Assembly: GCA_026707225.1 (NCBI GenBank)
Contig: JAPOXG010000081.1
Span: forward strand, 1-64,000
Length of the DNA stretch: 64,000 bases
Source of the DNA: Chloroflexota bacterium
Lineage (GTDB): Bacteria; Chloroflexota; Anaerolineae; Aggregatilineales; Phototrophicaceae
Direction of reading: 5' to 3'
Part shown: positions 50,117 through 59,087 of the stretch, piece after piece
Position numbering within the stretch: position 1 is the first letter of the stretch
How the letters are laid out: each line of letters opens with the position of its first letter
Notes under the pieces: model-generated
The model's database searches: none
What the model saw: only the letters and a program-made list of their open reading frames with translations
Told to the model about the DNA's origin: nothing
Made by a program: the position numbers and the translations under genes

Positions 50117-52597
50117 ATGCAACTTCGCGGCGTTCTAAGTCAGGAAAACTTGCTCCAATATGTGGACAATTTTCGTATTGAAATGTCCCTAAATGGGGAA
50201 GCGAAGACGCGTCGCAAGAGTTTGGGACAGTTTTTTACTCCGATTGAAGTTGCTCAACAGATGTTGCAGCCGATCGACTCGCTTCCAGAAAAGGTTCGAG
50301 TTCTAGATCCAGGCGCGGGCGCAGGCATATTATCAGCGGCAGTCTTTACGCACATCTTATCTTCCTACCATAAATCGACAAGAGAAATAGAGTTCGTCGC
50401 GTACGAGGTCGACGTGAACGTTTCGCCTTACCTGCGAAAAACGTTGGACATGTGTGCCTCTCTTAGCGCGCGTCAGGGCATCAACTTCAAATACACGATG
50501 CACATTGTTGACTTCGTCGAGGCTTCGACGCCGTGTCTTTACTCTTCAGAGAAATTCGATCTTGCCATCCTAAATCCACCATATGGAAAAATTAGATCTG
50601 GTGGCAATAAATGGCGTTTACTGAGGAAATACGGTCTGCCGCGCAGCAACTTGTACGCGACATTTATGACATTGGCCTCGATCCTGCTGAAAGATGGCGG
50701 TCGACTCGTTTCAATAACCCCCCGCAGTTTCTGTAATGGACCGTACTTTCTCCCTTTCCGCAAAGCATTCTTGTCTCAAATGTCTTTAAGCCACGTTCAT
50801 GTGTACAAATCGCGCAACAAAGCATTCGGCGACGATGGCGTATTGCAGGAAAACATCATACTCTGCGCCAAGAAAAGTAAAGAGCGCAACGATGTCAACG
50901 TCACATCGAGTGATAGTCCTCTGGATAAAGACATATCTGTCCAGGTTCTTAAACACCATGAACTTGTGAATGCACAGGATCGAAATCTCGTCATTCACCT
51001 GGTGCGCAACGGCAATGAACGTGAAATTAGTCGATTCGTGAACACGCTCACATGTAGCCTACACGATTTGGAAATTAGTGTATCAACAGGACGTGTCGTT
51101 GATTTTCGAGCGAGGCATCTATTGCGGAAACCACATGAGGCCGGCAGTGTTCCGCTTCTCTTGCCTTCAAATCTTATCAATGGATACGTCAAGTGGCCGC
51201 TTACCCGTTCAAGCAAATTGAGCGCTATAGACTATGAGGGTAGCAAAAACAAACTGCTCGTGCCGACAGACAATTATGTACTAGTGAAGCGCTTTTCTTC
51301 CAAAGAACAGAAACGGAGATTGACAGCCGCCATTCTAGAGCCGAGCCACATCGAGTCCGCGTATGTCGGAATCGAAAATCATGTGAACTACTTCCACAAA
51401 AACGGGGCGGGGCTTGCCCCAGATTTGGCGAAAGGACTCGCAGTTTACCTCAATTCTTCAGTTGTCGATCAGTATTTCCGACTGTTTAGCGGGCATACAC
51501 AAGTTAACGCCACCGACCTTGGGAATCTGAAATACCCTGACGCTTCGAGTATAGAAGAAATGGGAGCAAGGATTGGTAGCGTATTCCCAGATCAACAGCA
51601 ACTCGATCAGATCATGGCAGAGGTACTTGACATGCAGGAACCTGCTTTATCATCAATTCAAGTAAAGTTAGATGAATCTTTGGACATCCTCCGCACTATA
51701 GGTGTTCCGAGAGAACAACAGAACCAGCGCTCCGCATTAACAGTATTGGCTCTTGTCAATGTGAGACCGAAAGATGCCTGGTCGACGGCGTCAGCGCCAT
51801 TACGTACGATCACCGAAATGATGGAGTATTTTAGTACCCACTATGGAACTACCTATGCCCCAAACACGCGAGAGACTGTGCGCCGCCAGACCATACATCA
51901 GTTTTGGCAAATGGGACTTGTTGCACACAATCCAGACAAACCTGATCGACCCACCAATAGCCCATACTATTGCTACCAAATCTCTGAACCGTTTTTGCGA
52001 CTCGTTCGTTCCTACGCGAGTATATCCTGGGATAAAGAGTTAACTCATTTCCGAATAGAAATGAGCGACAATTTGACTACATTACATGGACGTAAGCGAT
52101 TGATACAGAAAATCCCGGTCATATTTCCCGATGGCAGCATTGTGTCAATAACTTCAGGTGGTCAGAATGCGCTAATCAAGCGCGTTGTGGAGGAGTTTTG
52201 TCCGCGGTTTGCCAAAGGCGGTGAAGTGCTTTACCTAGGCGACGCTGGCGACCAGTTGAGAGATGACCAGATTCGCAAGTTTAAACAGATGGGAATACTG
52301 CTTGATAAGCACGGCAAAAAGCCGGACGTCATAGTTTATTTGGAATCCAAAGATTGGCTAATTATAATTGAGGCAGTAACGAGTCGCGGTCCCATTGATA
52401 GAAAGAGACAGAACGAATTGAAACAGCTATTTTCCAATAGCTCTGCTGGCTTGGTTTATGTAACCGCATTTGAAACTAGAAGGGCAATGACCAAGCACCT
52501 TCGGCAAATCTCTTGGGAAACCGAAGTTTGGATAGCAGAATCACCTGACCATTTGATTCACTTCGACGGTGAAAGATTCCTGGGTCCGTACAGCTAG
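50117..52597 (+). CDS. fused Eco57I-like adenine methylase and BsuBI/PstI-type restriction endonuclease
   Basis: 826 residues. The N-terminal ~520 form an N6-adenine methyltransferase with SLGQFFTPIEVA, SAM motif VLDPGAGAGILSA (about 65) and catalytic LNPPYGKI (about 153), then a target-recognition-type region. From about 530 the chain matches whole BsuBI/PstI endonucleases: a helical N-domain (GVPREQQNQRSALTVLAL, PNTRETVRRQTIHQF) and the nuclease core with GDAGDQ, KHGKKPDVIVYLES (about 734), IIEAVTSRGPID and WETEVWIAESPDHLIHF. Both activities would recognise one site, by analogy CTGCAG. The gene is AT-richer than its neighbours, suggesting transfer. Start uncertain (ATG 50117 or 50183). Confidence 0.88.
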   Translation: MQLRGVLSQENLLQYVDNFRIEMSLNGEAKTRRKSLGQFFTPIEVAQQMLQPIDSLPEKVRVLDPGAGAGILSAAVFTHILSSYHKSTREIEFVAYEVDVNVSPYLRKTLDMCASLSARQGINFKYTMHIVDFVEASTPCLYSSEKFDLAILNPPYGKIRSGGNKWRLLRKYGLPRSNLYATFMTLASILLKDGGRLVSITPRSFCNGPYFLPFRKAFLSQMSLSHVHVYKSRNKAFGDDGVLQENIILCAKKSKERNDVNVTSSDSPLDKDISVQVLKHHELVNAQDRNLVIHLVRNGNEREISRFVNTLTCSLHDLEISVSTGRVVDFRARHLLRKPHEAGSVPLLLPSNLINGYVKWPLTRSSKLSAIDYEGSKNKLLVPTDNYVLVKRFSSKEQKRRLTAAILEPSHIESAYVGIENHVNYFHKNGAGLAPDLAKGLAVYLNSSVVDQYFRLFSGHTQVNATDLGNLKYPDASSIEEMGARIGSVFPDQQQLDQIMAEVLDMQEPALSSIQVKLDESLDILRTIGVPREQQNQRSALTVLALVNVRPKDAWSTASAPLRTITEMMEYFSTHYGTTYAPNTRETVRRQTIHQFWQMGLVAHNPDKPDRPTNSPYYCYQISEPFLRLVRSYASISWDKELTHFRIEMSDNLTTLHGRKRLIQKIPVIFPDGSIVSITSGGQNALIKRVVEEFCPRFAKGGEVLYLGDAGDQLRDDQIRKFKQMGILLDKHGKKPDVIVYLESKDWLIIIEAVTSRGPIDRKRQNELKQLFSNSSAGLVYVTAFETRRAMTKHLRQISWETEVWIAESPDHLIHFDGERFLGPYS

Positions 52598-52667
52598 CAT
52601 CGGCCTCAATACTCTTGGTTAGCGTGGGCGGTTCGGCGCGAGATTGCCCACCCTCGTAGGACATCCA

Positions 52668-52676
52668 TGCTATACT
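52668..52676 (+). promoter_or_regulatory. extended -10 promoter of the TPR gene
   Basis: TGC followed by TATACT (52671-52676), five of six consensus bases, 41 bases before the ATG at 52717. It overlaps a CTGCAG at 52675. Confidence 0.5.
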
Positions 52677-52716
52677 GCAGGCAAATTTGCCTACCGAGCA
52701 GAGCAAGCAGGACCCT

Positions 52717-55431
52717 ATGGCAGAGATTAGCTTGAGCGCCTATCAGAACGAGCTTGAGAGCCTGCTGAGCGAGAACCGCTACGACGAGGTCATCGCGCAT
52801 GCCCGCCACATCCTCAAGTCCCAGCCCAAGAATCTGCGCGCCTATCAACAGTTGGGCGACGCGCTTGCCGCGAGCGGGCGCTGGGAGGAAGCCGGCAGCG
52901 TGCTCCGCCGGGCGCTGGGGGCGCAGCCACAAGACTTTCACGCGCATTCGCAATTGGCGCGCGCATTTCAAAACCTGGGCGAATACGACCGCGCCATCTG
53001 GCATGCCGAACGGGCGCTGGACCAGAAGCCGAGCGATCAGGAGACCATTGGGCGCGTCCGCGAGCTTTATCGCGTCCATCGGCATGAAGAAATCGATCGC
53101 TTGCAGCTGACCGCCGCCGCCCTGGCGCAGCAGCAGATACGCGGCAATCTGCTGACGGAGGCGCTGGATACGCTGGCGACGGCGCTGGAAAACAGCCCGC
53201 AGCGCATTGACCTGCAGCTTTTGCGGGCGCGGGCGCTCTGGCTGGATGGTCAACGAATGGATGCCGCCGAAACCGCGCTCGATATTCTGGATCGCCTGCC
53301 ATACGCGATCGACGCCAATCGCATCATGACCGAGCTTTGGCTGGCGGAGCAGCGCCCGTCCGACGCGCAATTCTATCTCGATCGCATCAACGACCTCGAC
53401 CCCGATCTGGCCCATCAGATGGCCACCGGTGAAGAAGCGCCGGAGGATCTGCTGAAGCTGGAGCGCCTCGATTATGACGCGGTTGAGCAGCGCGGGCGCG
53501 AAATCGTCAACCCCGAATGGCTGGACACTCTGGGCGAATCGCGCGCTGATGCGGCGGAGACGGACGATGGCGGGGGACTAGGCGCGCTGCTCGGGATTGA
53601 CGATCAAGAGCCGACGCCGCAAGAAGAGGCGGTCACCGAGGGGCTTGACGATTTGCTTTCCGACGAGCAGATTGAAGCCTTGTTCAGCGAATTGGTGATT
53701 GGCGAACCGGTGGCCGCGGTCAGCGAGGCCCCGCCGGAGGCCGATGAGTCCGAAGCCCTGCTGAATTCAATGGAAGCGCAAGGCTTCTTGGATGCAGCCC
53801 CGCCTCAACCGGTCGAGGATGAAGACCGGCAACTCTTGGACGACCGGGATGACGTGGTCGAGTTTGTCGCTCATGCCAGCGCCGCCGCCGACCATAAAGC
53901 CGAGCCCGAAGCGGACGACGAGCGCGCTGAGATGGATGACGACTTGGCCGATTTGCTGGAGCGGCTCGACGCCTCGGAAGAAGACGGCGACTGGATGGCT
54001 GAAATCCAGGGTGGCAGCCTGGCGCTCGAAGGCGATGACGAATCGGTGGAGTATCTTGATGATTTCGAGCGCGAATGGGTGAAAGCGGGGACCGAGGACG
54101 ATGGCGGCGGCGCGCCCTGGCTGTCAGCCGCGATGCGCGAAGCGATGGACAAAGACAGCGACGGCGACCTGGACCTCTTAGACGGCGACGAGCAGCTGCA
54201 AAACTTGCTCCAGCTTGGTTCCGACACCGAGCCGCTGCACATGAGCGATATTGAAGACTGGCTCACGGCCGAGCCAGATCGGTCTGGCGACGAGTCCGGC
54301 GAGCGCTCGCTGGATCTCGAGGACGAACTGCTGCATTCTCCACCGGGCGATTCCTGGCTGGACGATGAAGAGGCGGGCGGCGGCGAGTCACTGCTCAGCG
54401 CCGGCGACGAGGACACCAACCAGCGCAACGCCGAGCTCATCGAGGGCTGGGGCGCTGAATTGGGCGATGACGATGACGATGACCCTTATGTCGATTGGCT
54501 GCGCGATGATCCCAACGAGCTGAATGACGATGAGTTGGGCATTCTCTCGGCGCCGGCGGATGACGAAACGACCGCCCCCGCTCCTGACCGCCCGCAAGCC
54601 TCCGCTGCGGAGCGAGCGCGCGCCTGGGGCTTGGATGATCCCGATCAATTGGCAGACTTCGTGGAAGAAGCCGGCCGCTTCGACAGCGCGCCGGGCTGGC
54701 TGAATGCCGTCGTGCCGGGGCTGGACCGCGAGAACGATGCCGCGACCGGCGACGTGAACGAGTATGCCCGCCCGATGTCATCGCCGGGCAAGGAATTCAC
54801 CTGGGTCAGCGATCTGGTCGATGAAGAAACGGGCCAGATGAAGGCGGTTGACCCGGACGAAGCCGCCCATACGCCCTACTTCCGCTTCAGCAAGCAGCCC
54901 GCCTGGCTGATGACCATGCAGGAACGATCGGGCGCGAATCCCGCTCTGGCAACTGGCTTGACCGCCCTCAGCCTCGACGAAGATATTGAAGCGCTCGACC
55001 TGGACGACCTCACCTTTGACGATTTCTTCAATTTTGATACGCCGACGGATAAACTGGACGCGATCAGCCTGGATGAGGATACGCAGCGCTTGAGCCTCGC
55101 GAGCCTCGATTGGGACGATTATTTCGATTTGGAATCGCCAACGGAGAAGACCATCGCCATCACGCTGGATGAATCTGCCGACGATATCAGTTACGATGCG
55201 ATTGGCGTCGATGATGCCAATTTCGAATTTGAAAAGGCGGCTGACGAGACGCGGGATGCTGGCGCGGACATTGATTTCAGCGACATTGGCTTGGGCGATG
55301 ACTTAATCGCGGACGCGAAGGAGGATGCGGAGCCGCCCCCGGCCTGGCTCAATTACGACAGCCTGGAGGGGGATAAGGCCGAGGACGATGATTCAAAGCG
55401 CAATCGCGCCGGCGACCAAACGACGCTATAA
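52717..55431 (+). CDS. large acidic TPR protein
   Basis: 904 residues from ATG 52717 (CAGGA upstream). The first ~260 residues are TPR helices (YDEVIAHARHILKSQPKNLR, NLGEYDRAIWHAERALDQKP). The rest is strongly acidic, low-complexity and probably disordered, punctuated by short Trp motifs such as DWMAEI, PWLSAAM, EDWLTAE, DSWLDDE and YVDWLRDD. Near the C-terminus a repeat occurs three times (ISLDEDTQRLSLASLDWDDY and relatives). No signal peptide, so cytoplasmic, likely a scaffold. The protein at 55843 has the same style with a C-terminal TPR part, and the two were possibly once one system. Confidence 0.75.
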   Translation: MAEISLSAYQNELESLLSENRYDEVIAHARHILKSQPKNLRAYQQLGDALAASGRWEEAGSVLRRALGAQPQDFHAHSQLARAFQNLGEYDRAIWHAERALDQKPSDQETIGRVRELYRVHRHEEIDRLQLTAAALAQQQIRGNLLTEALDTLATALENSPQRIDLQLLRARALWLDGQRMDAAETALDILDRLPYAIDANRIMTELWLAEQRPSDAQFYLDRINDLDPDLAHQMATGEEAPEDLLKLERLDYDAVEQRGREIVNPEWLDTLGESRADAAETDDGGGLGALLGIDDQEPTPQEEAVTEGLDDLLSDEQIEALFSELVIGEPVAAVSEAPPEADESEALLNSMEAQGFLDAAPPQPVEDEDRQLLDDRDDVVEFVAHASAAADHKAEPEADDERAEMDDDLADLLERLDASEEDGDWMAEIQGGSLALEGDDESVEYLDDFEREWVKAGTEDDGGGAPWLSAAMREAMDKDSDGDLDLLDGDEQLQNLLQLGSDTEPLHMSDIEDWLTAEPDRSGDESGERSLDLEDELLHSPPGDSWLDDEEAGGGESLLSAGDEDTNQRNAELIEGWGAELGDDDDDDPYVDWLRDDPNELNDDELGILSAPADDETTAPAPDRPQASAAERARAWGLDDPDQLADFVEEAGRFDSAPGWLNAVVPGLDRENDAATGDVNEYARPMSSPGKEFTWVSDLVDEETGQMKAVDPDEAAHTPYFRFSKQPAWLMTMQERSGANPALATGLTALSLDEDIEALDLDDLTFDDFFNFDTPTDKLDAISLDEDTQRLSLASLDWDDYFDLESPTEKTIAITLDESADDISYDAIGVDDANFEFEKAADETRDAGADIDFSDIGLGDDLIADAKEDAEPPPAWLNYDSLEGDKAEDDDSKRNRAGDQTTL

Positions 55432-55842
55432 TCCGCATCCGTTCCGCCATCATTGTACGTGCTGCCGTGGCGCGCCGGTGGCTCGCCCGCCGAAGTGCAA
55501 AATCATAGGGGCAGCCCCGTGACCAATCCGCCGCGCGAAGAATTATAGGGCGATCCTTAATTCGCCCGCCGCGTCGCCAACGTGTGTAGACTCACGCGCT
55601 GCACGGCAGCCGCCCACGCAAAATGCCTTGCGTCTCGCTGTGGGCAAGAAGTTTGATAAATCAAATGCTAGCGAGGTTTCGCCCCCCTTCCCTTGCTCGC
55701 TGGATGCCCGCCATAGAGATGGCGGGAGAGGGGCCGGGGATGTGGTTTGACGCTCGCAAAGTAAACAGGGGTCTGAGTCGCTCGCCGGCGCCAGCCATCG
55801 CCTATCGCATTCCGACCTAAGGAACTTGGAATTATCAAGAAC
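55432..55842. other. 411-bp gap with REP-like remnants
   Basis: No gene recognised. ATAGGGCGAtccttaatTCGCCCG at 55544-55567 is a degraded palindrome of the window's family, and ggggcagcccc at 55508 a shorter one. Around 55680-55745, cccccttccc and gagaggggccgggg resemble the hairpin sequence near 9787. Confidence 0.5.
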
Positions 55843-57105
55843 ATGTTTGAAGACCCGGAACTGCCCGATTTCGACTCCATGTCGCAGGAAGAACTCATTG
55901 AATGGCTGGAGGAGCTGACGAAGATGCAGGGCGTCTCCGCTTCCGAGACCATTGATGACCCCGCCCCGGCGCAAGGGCAGGGCGAGCCGGTGAAGTCGGC
56001 CGACGAGACGGATGAAAACTGGCGGGCTTGGCTGGATGACACGAATGTGGGGTCCCCGGCGCCGATTGCCGAGGATGACTTCCCAGTCGGCGACAGCTTC
56101 GAAGATGCGGACGAAGAGACGCCGGTCGACCTCGCTCGCTTTGTCGACGGGGAGCGAAGCCCGCTTGATGCCGAGGCGATGGCTTGGCTGGCGCAAATCA
56201 GCGCCGCGGAAACCGAAGAAGAATTGCCCGAAATCACCGATTATCGCCCGCCGGAGCCACCACCCGAAAACCTTGACGAATTGCTCGCCCAAGGCGCGCA
56301 GGAAGATCCCCTGGAATGGCTGGACAGCTTGGGAGTGAGAAAGGCCGGACCGCGACTCCCGACCTCCGCCGATAGCGAGCCGACCGGCGCCGACGAGGAA
56401 GTCCGCGCCGATGCAATATCCGCTGACGACTTTGACGACGCCTACGAAGACGACGAGACGCTTGACGACCTCGAAGACGAGAGCCTGTATACGCAGCGCC
56501 CGGATAAATCCACCACTGTGCTCGAATCGATACTGGGCATGGAGGACCGCGAGAGCGAAGAATACAGCACCCAGTCAATGGCGCCGGTGCCGGATAATGT
56601 CCAGCCGGCGCCTAGGGATGACCTGGACGGAAGCGACGCGGATGCCTTGATCGCTGAGCCGGCAGCTGGCGGGTCCGCGGTCGATGGTTTGACTCAAGCT
56701 TTCATGCTGCATGATCAACAAGTTGACCTGGAAGCCTGGTACAGCAGTCGCTTGCGGGCGATTGCCGCCGCCAGCGACAGCGCCGCGCAACCGGCGGCCA
56801 TACCCGCCTTTGAGCCGGAAGCCGCGCCATCAACGCCACCGCCGCCCGGGCTGGCGGCCGCGATCAATTCGGCGCGCGGCAAGGTCGACGCGAATGAATT
56901 GCCCGCAGCCCTGGTGGATTACGAGACGCTTCTGCGCACCAATGCCGGTCTCGATTGGGTGATCAGCGATATGCGTAGATTGATCGCCCAGGACCGCTTC
57001 CGTCACAACCCGTCGGTGCATCGCGTCTTGGGCGATGCCTTGATGCGGCAAGGGCAGCTTGACGCGGCGCTCGATGTCTATCGGCACGCCCTCACTTTGC
57101 TGTGA
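55843..57105 (+). CDS. acidic TPR-like protein
   Basis: 420 residues. The N-terminal two thirds are acidic and Trp-punctuated (IEWLEEL, WRAWLDD, MAWLAQI, LEWLDSLG), as in the upstream TPR protein. From about 310 a helical part resembles TPRs (LPAALVDYETLLRTNAGLDW, QLDAALDVYRHALTLL). It is presumably cytoplasmic and could bind the upstream protein or form a paralogous scaffold. The start ATG 55843 has AAGGAACTTGG some 20 bases before it, so the site is weak. The stop is only three bases from the mutY start. Confidence 0.7.
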   Translation: MFEDPELPDFDSMSQEELIEWLEELTKMQGVSASETIDDPAPAQGQGEPVKSADETDENWRAWLDDTNVGSPAPIAEDDFPVGDSFEDADEETPVDLARFVDGERSPLDAEAMAWLAQISAAETEEELPEITDYRPPEPPPENLDELLAQGAQEDPLEWLDSLGVRKAGPRLPTSADSEPTGADEEVRADAISADDFDDAYEDDETLDDLEDESLYTQRPDKSTTVLESILGMEDRESEEYSTQSMAPVPDNVQPAPRDDLDGSDADALIAEPAAGGSAVDGLTQAFMLHDQQVDLEAWYSSRLRAIAAASDSAAQPAAIPAFEPEAAPSTPPPPGLAAAINSARGKVDANELPAALVDYETLLRTNAGLDWVISDMRRLIAQDRFRHNPSVHRVLGDALMRQGQLDAALDVYRHALTLL

Positions 57106-57108
57106 GCG

Positions 57109-58203
57109 ATGGCCGCTCCTTTCGCTGAACAACTGCTGATTTGGTACCGAGAAAACCGCGCCGACCTTCCTTGGCGCCGCGACCCAAGCCCCTATCAGGT
57201 CTGGCTGTCCGAGATCATGCTCCAGCAGACCCAAGTGAAAACGGTCATTCCCTACTTCCATCGATTCATCGGCGCCTTCCCCACGATCGAGGCGCTGGCG
57301 GCCGCGCCTCTGGACCGTGTGCTGAAGCTATGGGAAGGCTTGGGATATTACAGCCGCGCCCGCAATCTGCATCGCGCCGCCCACATCATTGCGCGCCAAT
57401 TCGGCGGCGAAGTGCCGTCGGAGGTCCAGGCTTTGCTCAAGCTGCCCGGCATCGGACCCTATACCGCCGGCGCCATCGCCAGCATCGCCTTTGGGCGCCC
57501 GGTCCCGGTTCTTGATGGCAATGTGATCCGCGTTTTCGCGCGCCTGCTGGATTTGGATGAGGACATCAGTCAATCCGCGACGCGGGAAAAGCTGTGGCGA
57601 GTCGCGGATGATTGGCTGCCGGCGGGTGACGCGGGCGCCTTCAATCAAGCGTTGATGGAATTGGGCCAGCGCGTCTGCCGCCCGCAGAATCCCCAATGCG
57701 GCGATTGCCCCATTCGATCGCATTGCCGCGCCTGGTCGGCCGGCACGCAGAGCCAGCGGCCCCGGCGCGCCAGGCGGCCGCCGACGCCACATTATGATGT
57801 GACCGCGGGCTTAATCCGCGATGATCAAGAGCGCCTATTAATCGCGCAGCGCCCATTGGATGGTCTGCTGGGCGGCTTGTGGGAATTCCCCGGCGGCAAG
57901 GTCGAAAATGAAGAATCCCTCGTTGCTTGCCTCAAGCGCGAGCTGCGCGAGGAGCTGGCGATTGATGTGGAAGTGGGAGAAACTTTCGCCGTGGTTGATC
58001 ACGCCTTCACCCATTTTAAGATCACGCTGCACGCCTTCGACTGTCGCTATCGCGGCGCGCTGCCGCCACATGATGAGCCGCAGACGTTGGGCGTCCGAGA
58101 CTGGGCTTGGGTGACGGAGGCGCAGTTGGCGGACTTCAGCTTTGGCAAAGCCGACCGCCTGGTCATCAACGAACTGGCGCGCCGGCGGGCGATGCTATTG
58201 TGA
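57109..58203 (+). CDS. mutY: A/G-specific adenine DNA glycosylase MutY
   Basis: 364 residues. The helix-hairpin-helix LPGIGPYTAGAIASIAF (about 108-124) and catalytic Glu (SEIMLQQTQVKT) and Asp (VLDGNVIRVFARL) identify MutY. The iron-sulfur cluster ligands are in VCRPQNPQCGDCPIRSHC (about 183-200). The C-terminal NUDIX-like domain (from about 225, with GGLWEFPGGKVENEESL) reads 8-oxoG in the strand opposite. The enzyme removes adenine mispaired with 8-oxoguanine. The NUDIX-like box is close to a full GX5EX7REUXEE motif (LREELAI). It starts four bases after the TPR-like gene. Confidence 0.95.
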   Translation: MAAPFAEQLLIWYRENRADLPWRRDPSPYQVWLSEIMLQQTQVKTVIPYFHRFIGAFPTIEALAAAPLDRVLKLWEGLGYYSRARNLHRAAHIIARQFGGEVPSEVQALLKLPGIGPYTAGAIASIAFGRPVPVLDGNVIRVFARLLDLDEDISQSATREKLWRVADDWLPAGDAGAFNQALMELGQRVCRPQNPQCGDCPIRSHCRAWSAGTQSQRPRRARRPPTPHYDVTAGLIRDDQERLLIAQRPLDGLLGGLWEFPGGKVENEESLVACLKRELREELAIDVEVGETFAVVDHAFTHFKITLHAFDCRYRGALPPHDEPQTLGVRDWAWVTEAQLADFSFGKADRLVINELARRRAMLL

Positions 58204-58398
58204 GGATTTGGTCCGCATGAGAAGCGCATGTGCAGACCAACCATAATTGGCAGCTTTCGCGGGACTTTCGCTCGCCGCAAATGCGCCGGATAGCCTGAGC
58301 GCGTCGCGGATTACAGCGCGGATGAGAATTCCTATCGCGGAAGATGGGCAAGTTCCGCTACAATTGTCTCCCTGACGGAAGACGCTAGGAGGCGATAA

Positions 58399-58602
58399 AT
58401 GCTTTCGAGGGAACTACAGGACGAAGTCTTGGCTCTCGACGAAGTTGATAAGCTGGAATTGCTGCGGTTGCTGCTGAGCGAACCGGCGATGTCAAAATAT
58501 GCCTTTGACCCTATGGGACTTCGCGGCAACTATGAGATAGCTTCGAAACTCATGGAATTGATGGAAGAGGAAAAGTCAAAGAGCGTATCAAGTATTGAGT
58601 AA
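58399..58602 (+). CDS. small acidic helical protein coupled to a retropepsin-like gene
   Basis: 67 residues with a perfect AGGAGG before the ATG. The sequence is helical and amphipathic (LQDEVLALDEVDKLELLRLLL, MELMEEEKSKS). The stop TAA shares its last A with the next gene's ATG (TAATG), meaning translational coupling. It has an antitoxin-like or adaptor-like size and charge, but I cannot assign a family. Small proteins like this accompany retropepsin-like genes in other bacteria, as far as I recall. Confidence 0.7.
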   Translation: MLSRELQDEVLALDEVDKLELLRLLLSEPAMSKYAFDPMGLRGNYEIASKLMELMEEEKSKSVSSIE

Positions 58603-59012
58603 TGGCGCAATTTTCTTTCAGCTCCCTGCCATCAGTTCCAGGCAGTCTGATGCCGCGTCTCTCTCTCGAACTTTCAAGCGGCAGCCGAACTGTGCAGGTA
58701 AATGGAGTTATCGACACTGGCGCTCCCATTAACGTGTTGCCGTATGCTGTAGGTTTGGCATTGGGCGCGGTCTGGGAGGCGCAAGCGCCTTTGGGAACCT
58801 TAGCGGGCGCCCTTGCTGATGTCGAGTCACGAGCTCTCGCCGCAACAGCCTCGCAGCGGTTGGTGGCCGAGGCAAGCAACGTTCCATTATGGTTCGCATG
58901 GGCTGAGAGCGATTCAGTTCCTGTGTTGTTTGGGCAAACCAATTTCTTCATGGAATTCAACGTCTGTTTCTACCGCTCGCAGAATTATTTCGAAGTATGG
59001 CGCCGTGACTAA
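58602..59012 (+). CDS. retropepsin-like aspartic protease domain protein
   Basis: 136 residues. The strand-turn GVIDTGAPINVLP holds DTGA, the catalytic signature of retropepsin-like (clan AA) proteases, at about residue 38; the preceding LSLELSSGSRTVQVN fits the first hairpin, and VPVLFGQTNFFMEFNV the FLG-like second flap/core strand. Such single-domain bacterial forms are expected to act as homodimers, as in retroviruses. No substrate is known. The gene is coupled to the 67-residue gene upstream by a TAATG overlap. Confidence 0.75.
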   Translation: MAQFSFSSLPSVPGSLMPRLSLELSSGSRTVQVNGVIDTGAPINVLPYAVGLALGAVWEAQAPLGTLAGALADVESRALAATASQRLVAEASNVPLWFAWAESDSVPVLFGQTNFFMEFNVCFYRSQNYFEVWRRD

Positions 59013-59087
59013 ACGAGACGCGAGCCCGATGCCGATTTTTGCAACGACCATTTTATTCATCCGTAACTGAAGTTTAGTTGACGACCA

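Noticed and set aside
52675..52680. CTGCAG beside the restriction gene as a special control site
   Set aside because: Many other CTGCAG sites occur in the window (for example at 3181, 24277, 46503, 53206), so the site is not remarkable by itself.
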